Assembly (NCBI GenBank): GCA_029718625.1
Contig: CM056380.1
Location: 43,199,689 to 43,263,688, forward strand
Source: Synaphobranchus kaupii
Taxonomy: Eukaryota > Chordata > Actinopteri > Anguilliformes > Synaphobranchidae
Reading direction: 5' to 3'
Length of the DNA stretch: 64,000 nt
Shown: piece after piece, positions 1 through 13,324 of the stretch
Layout of the letters: the number at the start of each line of letters is the position of its first letter
Numbering within the stretch: the first letter of the stretch is position 1
Position numbers and translations under genes: made by a program
Notes under the pieces: generated by a model
The model's input: the letters and a program-made list of their open reading frames with translations, nothing else
The model's database searches: none
What the model was told of the DNA's origin: nothing

Positions 1-499
1 CCACAACATTCAAAAGTTTGCCAAGGTTTCTCGTGTGAAGACCAACAGTTTTGAATTTGTGTCAAATATTGTTACCCTCTGATTGACAGCCAATCATGCT
101 TTCTGTACTTTTCTACTGGGACAGAAAAGCTTTCAAAATCTTCTAAAATAAAAATTTAAAAAAAGAACTTAAGGTGCCGAAATAGACACATTATAGGGTA
201 TTGGTTTTAAATGCAGTTATATGAATAAGCAGAATAATTTTTTTGCCATGCATTCATGATATTGTGCCAGCAGCATCTAGACTCCCAAGTCTCAGCTGTA
301 GCCCAGGCCTGGCCATGTTTAAAAGAACCACCTATAATCCAGGTTAGACACTCCGTCTGCATTTCCTACTTACTTGGTGTGATGGAAGGGTTATTTTCTG
401 TAGAGAACAGAAAGTCACTTGATGAATGGCTTGGTATCATAACTGATTTTTCAAAGCAATTTTTAAACGTAGCTTTTGAGATGGGCCGCACAAACCGTT

Positions 500-950
500 G
501 AGTGGCTCGGAGTCCGGCCCCATATTAATATTCATACGCGGCGGCGGGCCAAACATGTCCCCGCTGGCATTTGGGGGTGTATTTATCAGGCTCTTTCAGC
601 TTACGTCCCAGTAGGACTCCAGACCGTGGATTAGAGGCGATATCATCTCCGAAAGGTCAGCCTCTCTTCTCCCTCTGATGTACCCCGTGCGCGGTGGCCC
701 CCTCTTCAAAGCCGGCGAGTGGCTCGCTCCTCCTCGCAAATCTGCCTCTCGTTTGGCTCAGGTATGCTAATGGCCTCCCTGCGCTGCAGTGCCACCCGGA
801 CTAGAGCTGTGACCCACTCACTAACGGCAAAGGGGTCGTAGCATTGCATTTGCCTGTCAGGCATGGGGGGACCCTTACAGGTGCACTGCTTGAGAAGGCT
901 TTCACAACCCATGATTTTGCAGGCAGGTGTAAATGTGTGCTGTTGTCTGA
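500..950. promoter_or_regulatory. GC-richer island, candidate conserved enhancer
   Basis: This stretch is GC-rich compared with its flanks and not obviously repetitive. It holds homeodomain or POU-like words (ATTAATATTCAT near 524, ATGCTAAT near 764, GCATTGCATTTGC near 841) and no supportable reading frame. Such islands inside a pdzd8 intron would fit the regulatory block around the developmental gene emx2, a neighbour in other vertebrates. This is inference without an alignment. Confidence 0.3.
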
Positions 951-1889
951 AGCGGGAGAGATTCAGAGAGTTTCAGCATGGCCGACAGCACACTGTAGAG
1001 TAGGTCTCCTTTTATGAGCGTGGAAATGTGTGTAATTATTAATTAGTGGATAATATTAAATAATTATGTTAATGTGGCATAATTATGTTGTTGTCGCCAT
1101 CCCCACCATAGAGTAGGCCTCCCTTCTCTTCTAAGTTTAAAAAAAAAGTTTATTTGTTTTTGTTCTAAGACTCATTAGAGCATGTAATTATTACTTATTG
1201 GATAATATTGCATAATTATGTTCTTGCCTGTCACCAAGTGGAATTTACTAGAGCACTTGTGCTTATTGTGTTTGTCCTTATTTGTGTTTAACAGCTAAGT
1301 TTAGAGGGTGATGAGCCTGAACGAAAGTACCCTGGGTCTTTATCTCAGTTAGCCAGTTGTCTTGGTAACCTGTGCGATGTTACAGGCTACATGTGCTACT
1401 TTAGCGATTTCAACCACGTTTTGTTCAAGAGAATTACCAATGTCAAACAGACGGCGCCGTCTGTCAGTTGTGTTTTATGAAAAGGCACCTTGGATTGTCT
1501 ACAGTGAAGTAATAATACCTTTTGTATTGGGTTTACCAAACATTTCAAAAATGTCACTGTGGCAACCGTTGGCTCGGTATGCGCTTGGAACTGAACTCTG
1601 GGTTTTATTTTCAAAATACTTTCGGCATAATTCTTGGAAACGGAAAACTCGATTTCCTTCTCTGACCAGATATCCATGGTTTGTAATAATCATAATTTAA
1701 ACAGACATTTTGTTTGCACTGGCCTGGGGCTCCAGTTCCTGCTTGGAGATCTTTCTCTTGTCTGAAGCCCAGATGCGTGGTTCCCACATTTATGTGTGTT
1801 TTACATCCAAAAGCAAACTGGCCATTGTGAGGCGTCAGGGCCAGCTCTGTGTGTGGACTCACCATCATAGTTGCGTTTCCGGCAGCGGT

Positions 1890-2205
1890 GTCTGTGTGTG
1901 TGTGTGCATTCAAATTTGTGTATGTGTGAAAGAGAGCGTGCTTATATGCGCGTGTGTGTTTTTGCGTCTGCGTCTGCGTCCATCTATCTGTCTGTACACC
2001 TGTGTGCGTTTCTGCGTGTTTGTGAATTTGTTGGTACATGATGCATGTATGTGTACGTGCGCCTATCTGTCTGTGTGTGCATCAAACGTGTGTATGTATG
2101 AAAGAGAGTGTGTTGTGTGTGTGTGTGTGTATGTGTGGTGTGTTTGTGTGTCTGTCTGTCTGTACACCTGTTTGTGTGTGTGTATGTGTGGGCTTCCCTC
2201 TTGTA
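1890..2205. repeat. degenerate TG-rich simple repeat
   Basis: An impure array of TGTGTG, TCTGTCTG and TGCGTC words. Open frames that span it (1710-2369 + and antisense counterparts) consist of Cys/Val or His/Thr runs and are artefacts of the repeat. Confidence 0.9.
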
Positions 2206-2569
2206 TTGATTGTTTGAGTAGTGGCTCCCTAACCAAGAGCTTGGGAAGTCCTCTCCAAACCCTCCATGCAGTCGCCCCCCCACCCCGCTGCTCGCTGAGC
2301 AGCGTCTGCAGCTTCACGCTCGAGATAGCGCACGGTCACCACTGGGGGGGAAATATCACAGAGGGATAAATTTAGCCCTTTTCCATTACAGCAGTGCGCT
2401 GTTTTATTACCGGATATTTGCTCCATCGTCTGCCGTGCTCCACCAGGCGTGTTTGCACATCTGCTGGGCTCATTCCGTTGTTTGTGTCCAAGTTAATATT
2501 TTTTGACAGCGGAGGGGCAAGAAGTCATGTTTCCCATCCTCCTTTGACAGAAGTTGATATTGACCGGCT

Positions 2570-2580
2570 CTGTGAAGTTT

Positions 2581-2630
<50 letters not shown>
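2570..2630. repeat. (TG)n microsatellite
   Basis: TGTGTG-type dinucleotide run, near perfect for about 50 bases, adjacent to the 3' tail of the LINE. Confidence 0.95.
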
Positions 2631-2632
<2 letters not shown>

Positions 2633-2653
2633 TCAAGTCTATATCTCCTGGTC

Positions 2654-3540
2654 AATCAATCAATCAATCAATTTTATTTAAAGTGCAGAATCACCATGCA
2701 GCGTGGTCCCAATACACTTTACAAATACTACAGAAAAGAGATGCATTAAAAAAAAAAAGAAATGTAAGTTCATAACAATCTAAGAGATCAAATTTGAAAT
2801 GTAATATTTAAAACACGAAGACTCTATAAAACGTGATCCATGACCTCAGGGTAGGGGAGGGGCAAGAGCCCCGGGGGTTTTCAAATAGCGACTGGCCCTA
2901 CTAGCCCTACCTGCCACCAGTGTTACAGGGATGCACTTCTAGGGTAGGCTGTAATGAAGTGAATAAAGGTAGGTTTTTAGTCTTGATTTAAATGTTTCAC
3001 CTGAATGTGCTTTTTTAACATGTAATGGAAGGCTATTCCAGAGATAAGGTGCTCGGTAGGCGAATGCTCTGTGACCAACTGGTTTTTTCCTTGCTGAAGG
3101 AATGACCAGAAGACCAGCATCGAGAGAGCGAAGAGGGCGTGCCTGTGTATATGGTGTAATTAGCTCAGATAGGTAATGTGATGCAAGACCATGCAAGGCC
3201 TTGTACGTTAAAAGAAGGACCTTAAAATCAGCTCTAGCTTTTACTAGTAACAAGTGAAGAGAGGCCAGATTGGGTGTTATATGTTCAAATTTTTTAGTTT
3301 TTGTCAGGATTCTAGCTGCAGTATTTTGAACAAGCTGAAGACTTCTAGTAGCACAACTAGGAAGACCAGAGAAAAGGGCATTGCAGTAATCAAGTCTAGA
3401 AGATACAATTGCATGTATTAAGGTTTCAGCATCACGCACTGAAAGAATAGATCGGATTTTAGCGATATTACTAATATGAAAAAATGCTATCTTGGTAATG
3501 GCCTTGATATGAGGCTGGAATGTCAGACTCTGGTATAGCC
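2654..3540 (-). mobile_element. L2/Rex-like LINE, 3' end with (ATTG)n tail
   Basis: The - strand encodes the C-terminal part of a non-LTR reverse transcriptase (3439-2939). It has the words SRLDYCNALFSGLP, LQLVQNTAARIL and PYLWNSLP typical of L2/CR1-clade ORF2 ends. The 3' region runs to a short tandem tail, read on the + strand as (TCAA)n at 2654-2673. The 5' part is missing, as is normal for 5'-truncated LINE insertions. Confidence 0.8.
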
Positions 3541-3665
3541 TCTATCTCTCTGGCCGAGCTCTCTAATTTCTGTTCTCAAGTTCTAGTTCAAAGTTTATTG
3601 GTCATTTTTAATGAATGCACTTGAATTGTAAATTGATACATTGTGCTCCCCCTCATTTTAATCAT

Positions 3666-3676
3666 TTATATATAGA

Positions 3677-3707
<31 letters not shown>

Positions 3708-4020
3708 GCACTTTACACCAGGTTGTAAAGCCTCACTGAATAGGATTTGGCATTGACTGTTTTCATTACAGCCAACTGTGTCATTTACTGCATTTAAAAT
3801 GTGGTCAATCTGGTTGCTTTGTGTTCTAACACCTACAGTATATACTGAAGGTGGCAGTTTAGTGTTTGAAGGTTGAAAAAACATATGCACATACCAGCCT
3901 TTGTGTAGGTGCTGGAGTTGAAGGGGAATTGAAATGTACAACGAAGGAAGACCCCACACAGAACAAACAACGTTTGGACCCTCAGGTCTTCATCAGGTCA
4001 GGTACACGAAACATTGTTTA
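3666..4020. repeat. (CA)n microsatellite and adjoining interspersed-repeat fragment
   Basis: (CA)n at 3676-3702 is followed by unique sequence and a segment with AACGTTTGGACCCTCAGGTC at 3969, then TTCATCAGGTC. On the reverse strand this has the CTGATGAA...AACGTT pattern common in vertebrate repeat consensus ends. The family could not be named. Confidence 0.4.
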
Positions 4021-5367
4021 TAAAATAGTTTAATACATGGGAGCAATGAAGAGCAGTGTAGTTTTTCACTAGACTAGATCAATGGTCGTAGGGGTACATA
4101 TATGTAGCTGTAGCAGTTATAAATTGCATCTCAGATCATTTGTACACATTTTCTATTGTAGCCTACTCACCAACTCCCAAGTAGTTAAAAGTCTTAAAGC
4201 GACTTGAAAAACAGGCCAAGGCAATTTTGCAGCTCCCAAATCATGCTGTCACGATTCAAGGAATTTTCCTTTCAGGAGAGCGAGAGGAGAAGATGCTAAG
4301 GGGACTTTTTTCCCGTTACAATCCCTCAAATGGGGTTTTGCCTGGGAAAAACGTTTCTGAATCCACGTTGCGGTAATGAAGCATCAGGCAAAGCTGACGT
4401 TTAAAATCAGTCGGCCCTTTCAGGGACCTGCGGGACCCGCCCACGTGTCACCATCTCAATCCCCCGGGGTCGTGATATGTCATCGCATGACAAACACTGG
4501 GGCTTTCCTGCAAAAACAAGCAATAATAATCAAAGCGGACGTGGCTTGACAGCTGTGCTCAGGCGCTCCGTATGGCCCGGAGTGATGGGAATGGAGTTTT
4601 CCGTTCACGTTTTGGCGGTTATTCGCGGGGGTCTGAGCGCTGTCAAACGTGCAACGCTCTCACGACCGCAGCTTTCCGGTCACGACAACCGGACGTCTTC
4701 AATGTTATTGAGTTTTTTCCCCAAGAGACGAAGGTTCCAGTTCTCCGCTCTGCTCTTGGCGTGAGGGGAAGAGGGGGTGGGGGAACCTGTGCCTAGCATA
4801 GTTCAGGAACTCGCCGAGATCAGAGCTGTCTTATTGAGTTTATTCACCATTCATGCACCCCTCCTCGGATGAACCCGAGTTATCGGGCATTGCGTCGCGG
4901 TATGCGCTCAGAGATTCCCTCCCGGCAGTGCGGGCCAGCAAGCGGGAATCTTGTGAATGTCCTGTCTGCATTGTCGTTGGCTTTATTTCTTTCTCCTTTG
5001 CATTCCACAATTTGAGGAAAATCGGAAACCTGCTAGGCTTATGCAGTAATTCTTCTTAACTCCTTCGCGCAGATACATGCAGTAATTATTCAAAGAAGAA
5101 TCTATTGTGTAATCAAGCATGTTAACATACCTCATACGGAGCAGGCTAATTGTCATCAGTGAACTTGTGTTGCAAATTTGGTATGTTCTTTTTCCTGCTT
5201 AATGCAAAACAGTGAGCCCCAAACACAATTATGTGTACCAAATAAATTTCAACTATTAGAAACAATAAAATGTCTTTCCGAAAGTTCAGGACAAAGATCT
5301 GATGGTTTAATTAAATGGGGAGTGGCCTTCAGGTGATAATGGCCATGTTCTTGGATGAACAAAGTCG

Positions 5368-5382
5368 CCTGTAGGTGGCAGC
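5368..5382 (+). promoter_or_regulatory. candidate CTCF-binding motif
   Basis: CCTGTAGGTGGCAGC matches the 15-base CTCF core consensus CCRSYAGGKGGCRSY at 14 of 15 positions. It lies in non-repetitive sequence within the presumed pdzd8 intron. A single motif is weak evidence of occupancy. Confidence 0.35.
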
Positions 5383-7072
5383 ACCTGAAACACCTGGAAC
5401 TCAGACACTGGTGTCAACCGCACGTGTGTGTACCTCATTTGTATTGGTAATAATGATCCCAAACCACAGCTCAGTCCATACTTGGAGGCATATATTAGCC
5501 TCTGCCATTAGGTGACTCACGCCTCCTTGTCCTTGCTTTAGTCTCTCTGTACATTTCTAAATTACCATAAGTTCCACCACCCACCCACAACCCCCATTTT
5601 TGTCCACCTCATTCAGTGGCAATCTCCCTGACGTAGTTGTAGCTGTCACTAGCTCGTCAGCCGATGACGATCGGCGGTTTGTATCGCGTGTCCTTTGTGC
5701 GCGCAGCCGGATGCTGGTTGATGTTCCGCGAGCATTGGCGTGGCCAAGGGACATTTGGGGGCCTGCTGTAAAGTCGCACGACGGGACTAGCTCCCCTCCT
5801 CCCCCTCCCCCTCCCCCTCCCCTTGCGTGTACGCAATAGTGGGGAAAAAACTATTGACTTTATATTTATCAAACCAGAACCTTCCATTGACTATCATAAG
5901 AATATATGAAAAAAGCTGGAAAAAGACGAACCTTTTCAGACCTGTGTCTAACTAAAGACATCCTCACAATATGCAGGCTATGTCCCAACTCAGCCTATGG
6001 TGAGCATGTTTGTAAGCCGCACTGGATAAATACCAATTATGCCTACAACGTGGATACGTTGGCGTACTAATCAACAACATTTGGTTTTTAAATAAACAGG
6101 CCTAATCTTTTGTCATTGTATGTGGCCAGTACAACTTCAGTGTGGCTAATCCTGAACATTAAGCGACTTTTAAAATTAAAGAATTAATTAAACGAATCAG
6201 CTTAATGGCCAAATATTGCGGCTGTAGCAAAATAACAGCCCACTCGAATTCCATTTGACAACATCCTGAGGGCATGTATTAAGGATCAGAAGAGCACGTT
6301 TCCCAGGCAGTTTGCTGTAACCAATGAGTTTTCAGTCAATAGGTTTGTAGGAATAGCATCAGAGACTGATTTGACAGACGATGCGGAGCATGACTGATAA
6401 CAACGATGCCTCATTACCGACTTCCTACCTTTTCAAGAAACGGCCTCTCCAACGTGCTGCCACTGTCACTCATTAAAAACCTAATTAGACTTCCTCCGGT
6501 CACTGGCCGTCACCAGTCAGATTGTTTTGGGCCTAACAAAAAAAGCCAATATTTTTTAGAGTAAATGATCACAGCACAGTGGGAGTAATGCCTTCAGGTT
6601 GTCATGGTTTGTCAGTCGTGACACAATAAAGTGACCAGGTGTGCTCACAAATATCAGGGAATAATTATAAAAAATAAAAAATAAACTCGCTATGTTCTAA
6701 TGTGCACATTTATCTATCTATCGCTATGAACAATGTGTGCAACTCTTGCTCATAATATTTCACTATTGAAATTGCAAAGCTCACACGTGGAAATAATTTT
6801 AGTGGAGCGGAGTGCTTCTCACCCATCAGGATTAGAGAGAAAAGAGAGAGAGGAGGAGGTATTTGGTCAAAAGGCCTAAAAATTAGGCCCGAAAGTAGTT
6901 GGTAGTTCCTGTAGTTACACGTCAAAATGACAAAAAATGTCATGAACTACTGCAACCACTACACAAATTTGAATGTAATTTAACTTCCAGCAAAATTATA
7001 TTCAATTATTATTTTAACTACATGTAGTTACTACTCCCCAACACTGTGTGTGTGTGTGTGTGTGTGTGTATG

Positions 7073-9548
7073 TACACTACCGTACAAACTAAAGTTTGGA
7101 ATCACTGAGACATTTTGATGTTTTTGAAAGAAATTGATACTGTTATTCACCAAGGTAGCATTAAATTGATAAAAATACAGTCAAGACATTGATAATGTTA
7201 CAAACTACTATTTCTATTTCATTCTATTTCTACTTTAGAAATTGTAGCCATTTTTGCACACTCCCCCCCATTTTAGGGCACCAAAAGTAATTAACATAAA
7301 TTTAAATAAGGTCATCATAATATTTGGTTGCATATACTTTGAATGACATGACTTCCTGATGTCTGTGTCCTAATATCAAAAGACACTTGGGGCCCTATCT
7401 TACACCCGGCGCTAACCCAAACGCAAGTGTCTTTGCTATCTTACACCCGTCGCAGGGTTCATTATAACGCCTAGCGCTCACGTCGTTTAAATGCCATGTA
7501 TTCTTGCGCCCGTTGCAAGTGAACTGGGCATGTTGGTGTTAAGATGAGGAGTGACCAGGATTATTTTTGGCGTATTGCCATCTTGAGCCAGCAGAAAGCA
7601 CTTGCACTAGAACCACCACAAACCTGGTCTAAAGTCATGTCACAGTTGTTTACATGTTATTTTAACGGCGCATATAAGTGCGTCTACATAGGCGTGTGCA
7701 CAACATGCGTACACCCTCCTGTCTGTTACACACAGGGGCGCGCACAAGCATGCCTAAGGTATCAAGATTACAATGTGAAATATTATTATTGTGTAGGCTA
7801 TATCAAAAAATGCATAATAATAATAGGGTCCATAGGTCAAACCTGTCCCTCAGCGAAGGGGAATGCCACATTAAATAGCTTTCAGCCCACTCCATCAACA
7901 TCCAGGCGATGTCCGATGGTACGGGACAATGGCTATCCATTAAAAAGGAGCTGATAACACCTATATCAAGCCTAATGCGCAAATTGTCATTTACACCTAA
8001 TGCGTGAATTGTCATTCATTGGAAAACTCGCGCACTGCAATAGACGTACATTTCAGTTCTGAAAATGCGCTTTCAAAACCTTGTCCAGTGAATGTTGCAT
8101 TTATTGTTTTTCAAATAGCCTACGCTACAGCGGATTCGCTGTGCATAAGGTTTTTTCGATAGCCTATGGTTAAAAAACGGAGATAAATGTCACCATGTTA
8201 ACTGAATTGTAACCTTAGCTATTCTTCGTCCTTTATATTTTTTCAATTACAGTGACAAGGTTTCCATACTCTCAGCTTATTAAAACCCCGTTGATTTCAC
8301 CTGTTATTCCATAACTGAACAAAAGATTTTAAAGAGAACTAAGCATCTAATTAGAAAAGAAAACAAATTTGCAGCATGTTACACAATTCATTCACAATTA
8401 ATTTTAATGCCATTATCTGCATGTGCGCTTTACAGGAGCAGGTCTGTTTCCCCTGCTGTAAATCACACTTTTCACTGTCTTCCTGGGAAAGTGGATTGTT
8501 TTAAAGCATTACGCTACATTATAAAACAAGGGAAAATATGTGTGAACCTATGGGTTGCCAACCTGACTGCTTTATTGTATTTAGTGTCATCATTAAGGCA
8601 AAATAACGTTATTTATGTTATTAATCAAAATTAGAATTCAGGTAGGCCTAATGAGCTTCAGATGAAGCTTGAACATGAGTTCATTGCATAATAAAATGAA
8701 ATTCGTTAAACAAGCAGGCTAATTTGGCGTTAGGTAAGACGGAAGCCATTGGTAGTTTATTCTCAGCTGTTGTAGGTGCTTTTTACGAAATTTAACCGCA
8801 TATATTTCGTAAAATAACAGCACTGTCGGGCATTACCGGGAACTCATAATGGTTAGTCCGAATAATATTAATCATAGGCTACTATTGATCCATATAGCCT
8901 ATTCCTGGATCGCACTAAATATGCATGGGCATGTCTGTTTCACCATCATATAAGCAATCCGTCAAGGTGGAAAAGCAGGCTTTTAAAGGGAATGGGATAT
9001 GACATTTTGATTGGTTTATTACATGTCACGCCCAAGACACACCTATAATTAATGAAGAGACTACGTTCAGCCCATTTGCACGTTGCGCTGTACTTAGCGC
9101 TAAAAAAAAACACGCCGTCTAAATAACAAAAGTGGACTTGGACACGCCTTAAATGCACTTAACGCCATGCGCTTAGACCAAGCGCTAAGATCTCCAAGAT
9201 CGAGCCCTTGATATCTTATTTTCCGGTACTCTTACAAGCGATACTATAACCTCTCTGCATTTGAATGGATCGCTATGGGAATTGGGGGGTGGGACTAGAT
9301 TAAACTGTAAATTACACAGGAATAGTATGGAACACATGGTTTGCTAAATGGCTGTAAGTCATCAAGGGTCTGAGGTATCAAACGAGCCTCAAACAATCAC
9401 TCTGCTACCAGATGGAGCACTTTAAGGGTTGTTTCTCCTGACTCATTTTCCTATTGAACTATATGGTCAATTTAATGCTACCTTTGTGAATAAAAGTATC
9501 AATTTCTTTCAAAAACACAAAAATGTCTCAGTGTCTCGGACTTTGATT
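7073..9548. mobile_element. non-autonomous Tc1/mariner-type MITE (TIR type ACTACCGTACAAAC) split by a second element
   Basis: The left end at 7073, TACACTACCGTACAAACT, begins a terminal inverted repeat of about 90 bases. Its inverse is at about 9460-9545 (ATTTAATGCTACC, then TGAATAAAAGTATCAATTTC and TTTCAAAAACACAAAAATGTCTC). The right tip is degraded. The interior carries the shared module seen in three other elements of this window (GACTTCCTGATGTCTGTG at 7351, TTGATATCTTATTTTCCGG at 9208). It is interrupted by the insertion at 7390-9207. No transposase is encoded. Confidence 0.75.
7390..9207. mobile_element. nested non-autonomous DNA transposon, TTG target duplication
   Basis: The ends GGGCCCTATCTTACACC (left) and GATCTCCAAGATCGAGCCC (right) form an imperfect inverted pair (GGGCxCxATCTT). 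The flanks are TTG on both sides. Removing the insert rejoins the module word GAC(A/T)CTTGATATC found intact at 58306. Subterminal GCGCT-rich words (ACCCGGCGCTAACCC; CCAAGCGCTAAGATC) are typical of abundant fish MITEs. A 3-bp duplication hints at PIF/Harbinger, but the target differs from TWA, so the superfamily is uncertain. Internal open frames (7544-7954, 7803-8015) show no recognisable domain. Confidence 0.65.
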
Positions 9549-9779
9549 GATTGATTTAAACCATGCTTTCATAATGTTGAATTATGGAGAACTGGAGATT
9601 TCACTGTGGCCATCTGAAAACATGTACTGTACAACTCATCAGTCTAATAAATGCCATAGGTTGTACAAAATGTTAATATTCATCCTGCAATGGAATAAAC
9701 CTAGAACGACAGAGCGTATTTACTTCATGGCATGACTCACAACTTCAAAAGCGCCGGAAACGCGATTTGATCACACGTC

Positions 9780-10020
9780 TGCAGCTACCACTTGATTGAC
9801 AAGGCGCTAGTTAGGGTTAAAAGCGCGGGGGGGGGGGGGGTTAAATACCAACATGATAAGCAAAGAGGTGTATTTTCACTGGAGGTTCAGAAATTGCTTT
9901 TGATGGGTGGTTTGGGCAAGAAGAAAGGATTTTTAAAATACATTTGTAATGATTTTTTTTTTTTTTTCATCGAGGCTGAACAAATGCCATTTAATGAGGG
10001 GCTTATTTTTTAGGGGTGAA
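9780..10020. other. unique sequence with poly-G and poly-T tracts
   Basis: A run of about 13 G near 9829 and a T run near 9954 sit in otherwise unremarkable sequence. Nothing codes here. Confidence 0.5.
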
Positions 10021-12589
10021 TGATAATGGGGAAAATGCAATGGAGGTCTGAGTGTTATTTGGGCCAGTCTAAAGAACTGGGTGGCTGTGTGTTTAAGTGC
10101 AAATTAGAAAGCACAAGAGCACCTTTTTATATCTCCTGTCTCCATAACAACTTCTTTGTCTTTTGTTGTGAACGGTCCTCCTTCATAAGCAATTGCCTAC
10201 GTGAAAATTCAAATGGCTGTAGATGGCAAGTGAAAGCATAAATTTAGACTTCAATGAAATTTTATTTTTTTTCTCTCCCCCATTGGGATTTTAAATGTAT
10301 TTTTATTTGCAAAACAAATGGTGGTCAGTCACTCTATGGGTAATCAGATTGTTACTCTTTCATTGGGCTGCAGGCTGTAAATATGAACACTTTCTGCTTC
10401 TCCCTTCCTGCGTACCAACAACCTTCAAAATTATATTTTGCAAAAAAAAGTAATCAAGCCTGAATAGGTCATCACAATTCACAAGATTCTGAAATGGTTG
10501 CCAACATTTGTGAGCATCATTTATTTAATTTATGGCTGCTTACTGATATTATCTGAGATGATTATGATGAATGCTAATGTGGAAACACAAGCTGCAGAAA
10601 TTGTAAAACTGATTAAATATTATTAGCAAATTTTATGAGATTAAAGGGCGGCAATGACGGTCAGGTATTTGGGATGGTGACAAATGTGTGGTTTTAATTC
10701 CTAATTCGTTATTATTGTTTTTTTTTGCTTAGCAAATGCCAAGTTCATCGTTTTCAGTTATTTTATTTGAACTGAAGTTTTTGAAAAGTACTAAGACAAG
10801 TCATGCATGAAATATTTTCTTCAGTTGAACCTCTGTAATATTGTAGCTGTAATGAATACTAAAACCAAACAACGTGTGAGTTATAACTTTTATCACACAA
10901 ACCATATTGTGTTGAAATATTCTCATAAAATGCCTCGAAATACATGTAAAGTATTGTATGGTAGTATAAAATACCTTGCAACCTTGAACCTGCAACCTCC
11001 AGTGTCAGATACCGACCCATAAAGGCAAAGGAACAAAATTCACTTTAAAACGTTTCAGTGAATTCATCTTGCAGTGAAAATGGAATTTAACATTTATAAA
11101 TATGTATCTTTAAAATAATATAGTCTAGCTGTTACAGTTTTAGTGCATTAGTGCAGGAGGTTTGATTTTGCACTAAAAGGTTTAGGTTGTAGTCTTAGTG
11201 AACAGACATACCTTGGCAAAATGACTGTTCTGTAAGACGATAGCCAGCGATCGGATGGAATTGGAATGAACGGAGGTTCGTCCGTGTGCGTGTGCTCGCT
11301 CTGCTCTGTGACCTTGTGAACTCGTTCTGCGGTGCAGGTCCATACGATTGCCAAGCATCCTCCCTGTATCTAGCCTGTATCTGGGGATAAAAAAACCTTC
11401 CACAGCCCCGCCCCCACCCCACCCCACCCCACCCCCCACCCAAACCACATTACCACACAGCTCTCCCATCACTTGGGTCCACACGTTAGATTTTGACCTA
11501 ACTCACTTACAACCTAGTTTTAACCATAACGTTTAAACCCTTTATCAAGGGTGCTAATCAAGGTGGACGGTGCCCATACAAACCCGTGGCCTCCAGCTGT
11601 CCAGCCCCATGTTGCCATTAATTGGAAATGGCAGCGAATCGCTGTCTGTTTGCCTGGAAGGGACTCGTACCCTATAACCATACACAAATCGATCTGACGT
11701 GGTATTAGATTAAATTTCCAGGCAGGCAGCGGTTGGGAAACCATTCTGTGGCCCGGACTGGCATCCTGTACGTACACCGCTCACATGCAAGCAGCGCTCT
11801 CCTATACTGGCCAGAACCGTCCTCGGCAGCTAGACGCAGCAACCGTGGGGAAAACTGATAAATTCAGATGGACAAGCTACCAGTTGGGCAATTATGAAAG
11901 AAAAAACCCCCAAAAAAATAATCTTATAGAAAATGTGTGTTTCCAATTCAAATGTTTTGATTTTGCATCATGGCGTAAGGTACAAGGGAAATATCTGAAA
12001 TGGCGTGCTGTCCGTTTTTGTTTTTAAAAGCATAAATGCACAAATATGTCTGTAAAAAAAGTCCTTCACATTACAAATCAGCTTTGCTTATAAAGCAAGA
12101 CTGCATAACTAGTTACGCTACAGTGCCCAATACGTCAATGTAAAGGAGCAGCATTAAGTCTCAGGTTTCCAGAGAAGTTATCTTTAAAGTAAATACATTT
12201 GTATTGTACGACCAGTATTGGTGTAACTATGTAAACCTGGCTCAGACTCGCAAATGGCTCATAGGTATTCCTTAAAATTCAACACGTACAAAATTGCCTC
12301 AACCTCTCCTACACCACTTGCTAAAATGACAACATTGGGGTTGAAGTCCCTTAGGTTTTGTACTTGGGGTACAAGTCCCCTAGAAAGAAAACGCTAAAGC
12401 GCTAATTGTTGTGGGTTAGTGTCCCATTAACTATGTAGATGCCTTATGTTTGGCATTCATGTCCCCTAGGTTTTTTTTATTATTGTTACATTTAGAAAAT
12501 AGCACTAATTGTTGTGGGTTCAAGTCAGAGTAACTAAAGACATCATTTATACTGAACTTTCCACATTCTGTACACTGTGTAATTGCTTT

Positions 12590-12718
12590 TTATCGCGTTT
12601 AGTCTTTTATTTTCCCCCCCCGTTTTGTTTCATTCCTTTCCTCATTTTATGTGAAGCATATTGAGTTGCAATTGTTGTATGAAATGTGCTATATAAATAA
12701 AATTAGATCAATTTGATT
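12590..12718 (+). mobile_element. LINE-type 3' end fragment
   Basis: The words GTGAAGCATATTGAGTTGC followed by ATGAAATGTGCTATATAAATAAA match the widespread 3' UTR signature of fish L2/Rex-type LINEs and the SINEs that share their tails. No coding part is attached. Confidence 0.5.
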
Positions 12719-13324
12719 AACATTGAAGAATACATTAACAATGCATTCTGGGATATGTGCTTCTTGTGTGCATAAATATAAGTTTCTCTTTTTTCAGCAT
12801 GAAATGGTTTTGAAATCACAATTTGAAGTATACTTGTTGTAGCAGGTGGTGGTCATGGATTTTATGACCCGAGGATCACAAATGACCTCTGACATGGGAG
12901 GGTTATTATATTGGCCTTTAGCATTTTGTGTGCAGGCACTCCAAAATTATGAACATTAGAAAAGAAAAATCAAATCAAGATTATGTATTGTAGAGTGAAC
13001 TCCATAAAAGTTTTTTTATTTTTATTTCATTTTATTTTTTATTTTATAGCTATTGCACAGAAAAATGATGTACTTACATTCCCAGTGAAATAATATTATC
13101 TACAATTTCCAAGAAAGAAAATGTAACTTGTCTGCAACCACAGTAGCAGTATCAGTAAATTATTGCTTTTTTGTAACATTAGTGAACCACCATTTTTCCG
13201 AGATCTGAGTAAAGTGTTTTTCGATAAAATGTAGATTCGTACTTTTTAGGTAGTTATTTTTCAAATTATCTGACTAGGTAAAAAGGTGCAAGTAATTTAG
13301 TAAAAAGAAATAAAATGTAATAGA

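Noticed and set aside
1710..2369. 219-codon open frame on the + strand
   Set aside because: Its sequence is dominated by Cys/Val runs produced by the TG repeat, and the antisense frames are His/Thr runs. It is a composition artefact.
4477..5059. Open frames of 68-95 codons in a GC-richer region
   Set aside because: No recognisable domain, no splice context, and no similarity to pdzd8. Treated as part of a possible regulatory island.
10976..11012. tRNA B-box-like word in reverse (GAACCTGCAACC)
   Set aside because: No A box or stem structure nearby; too short to call a SINE or tRNA.
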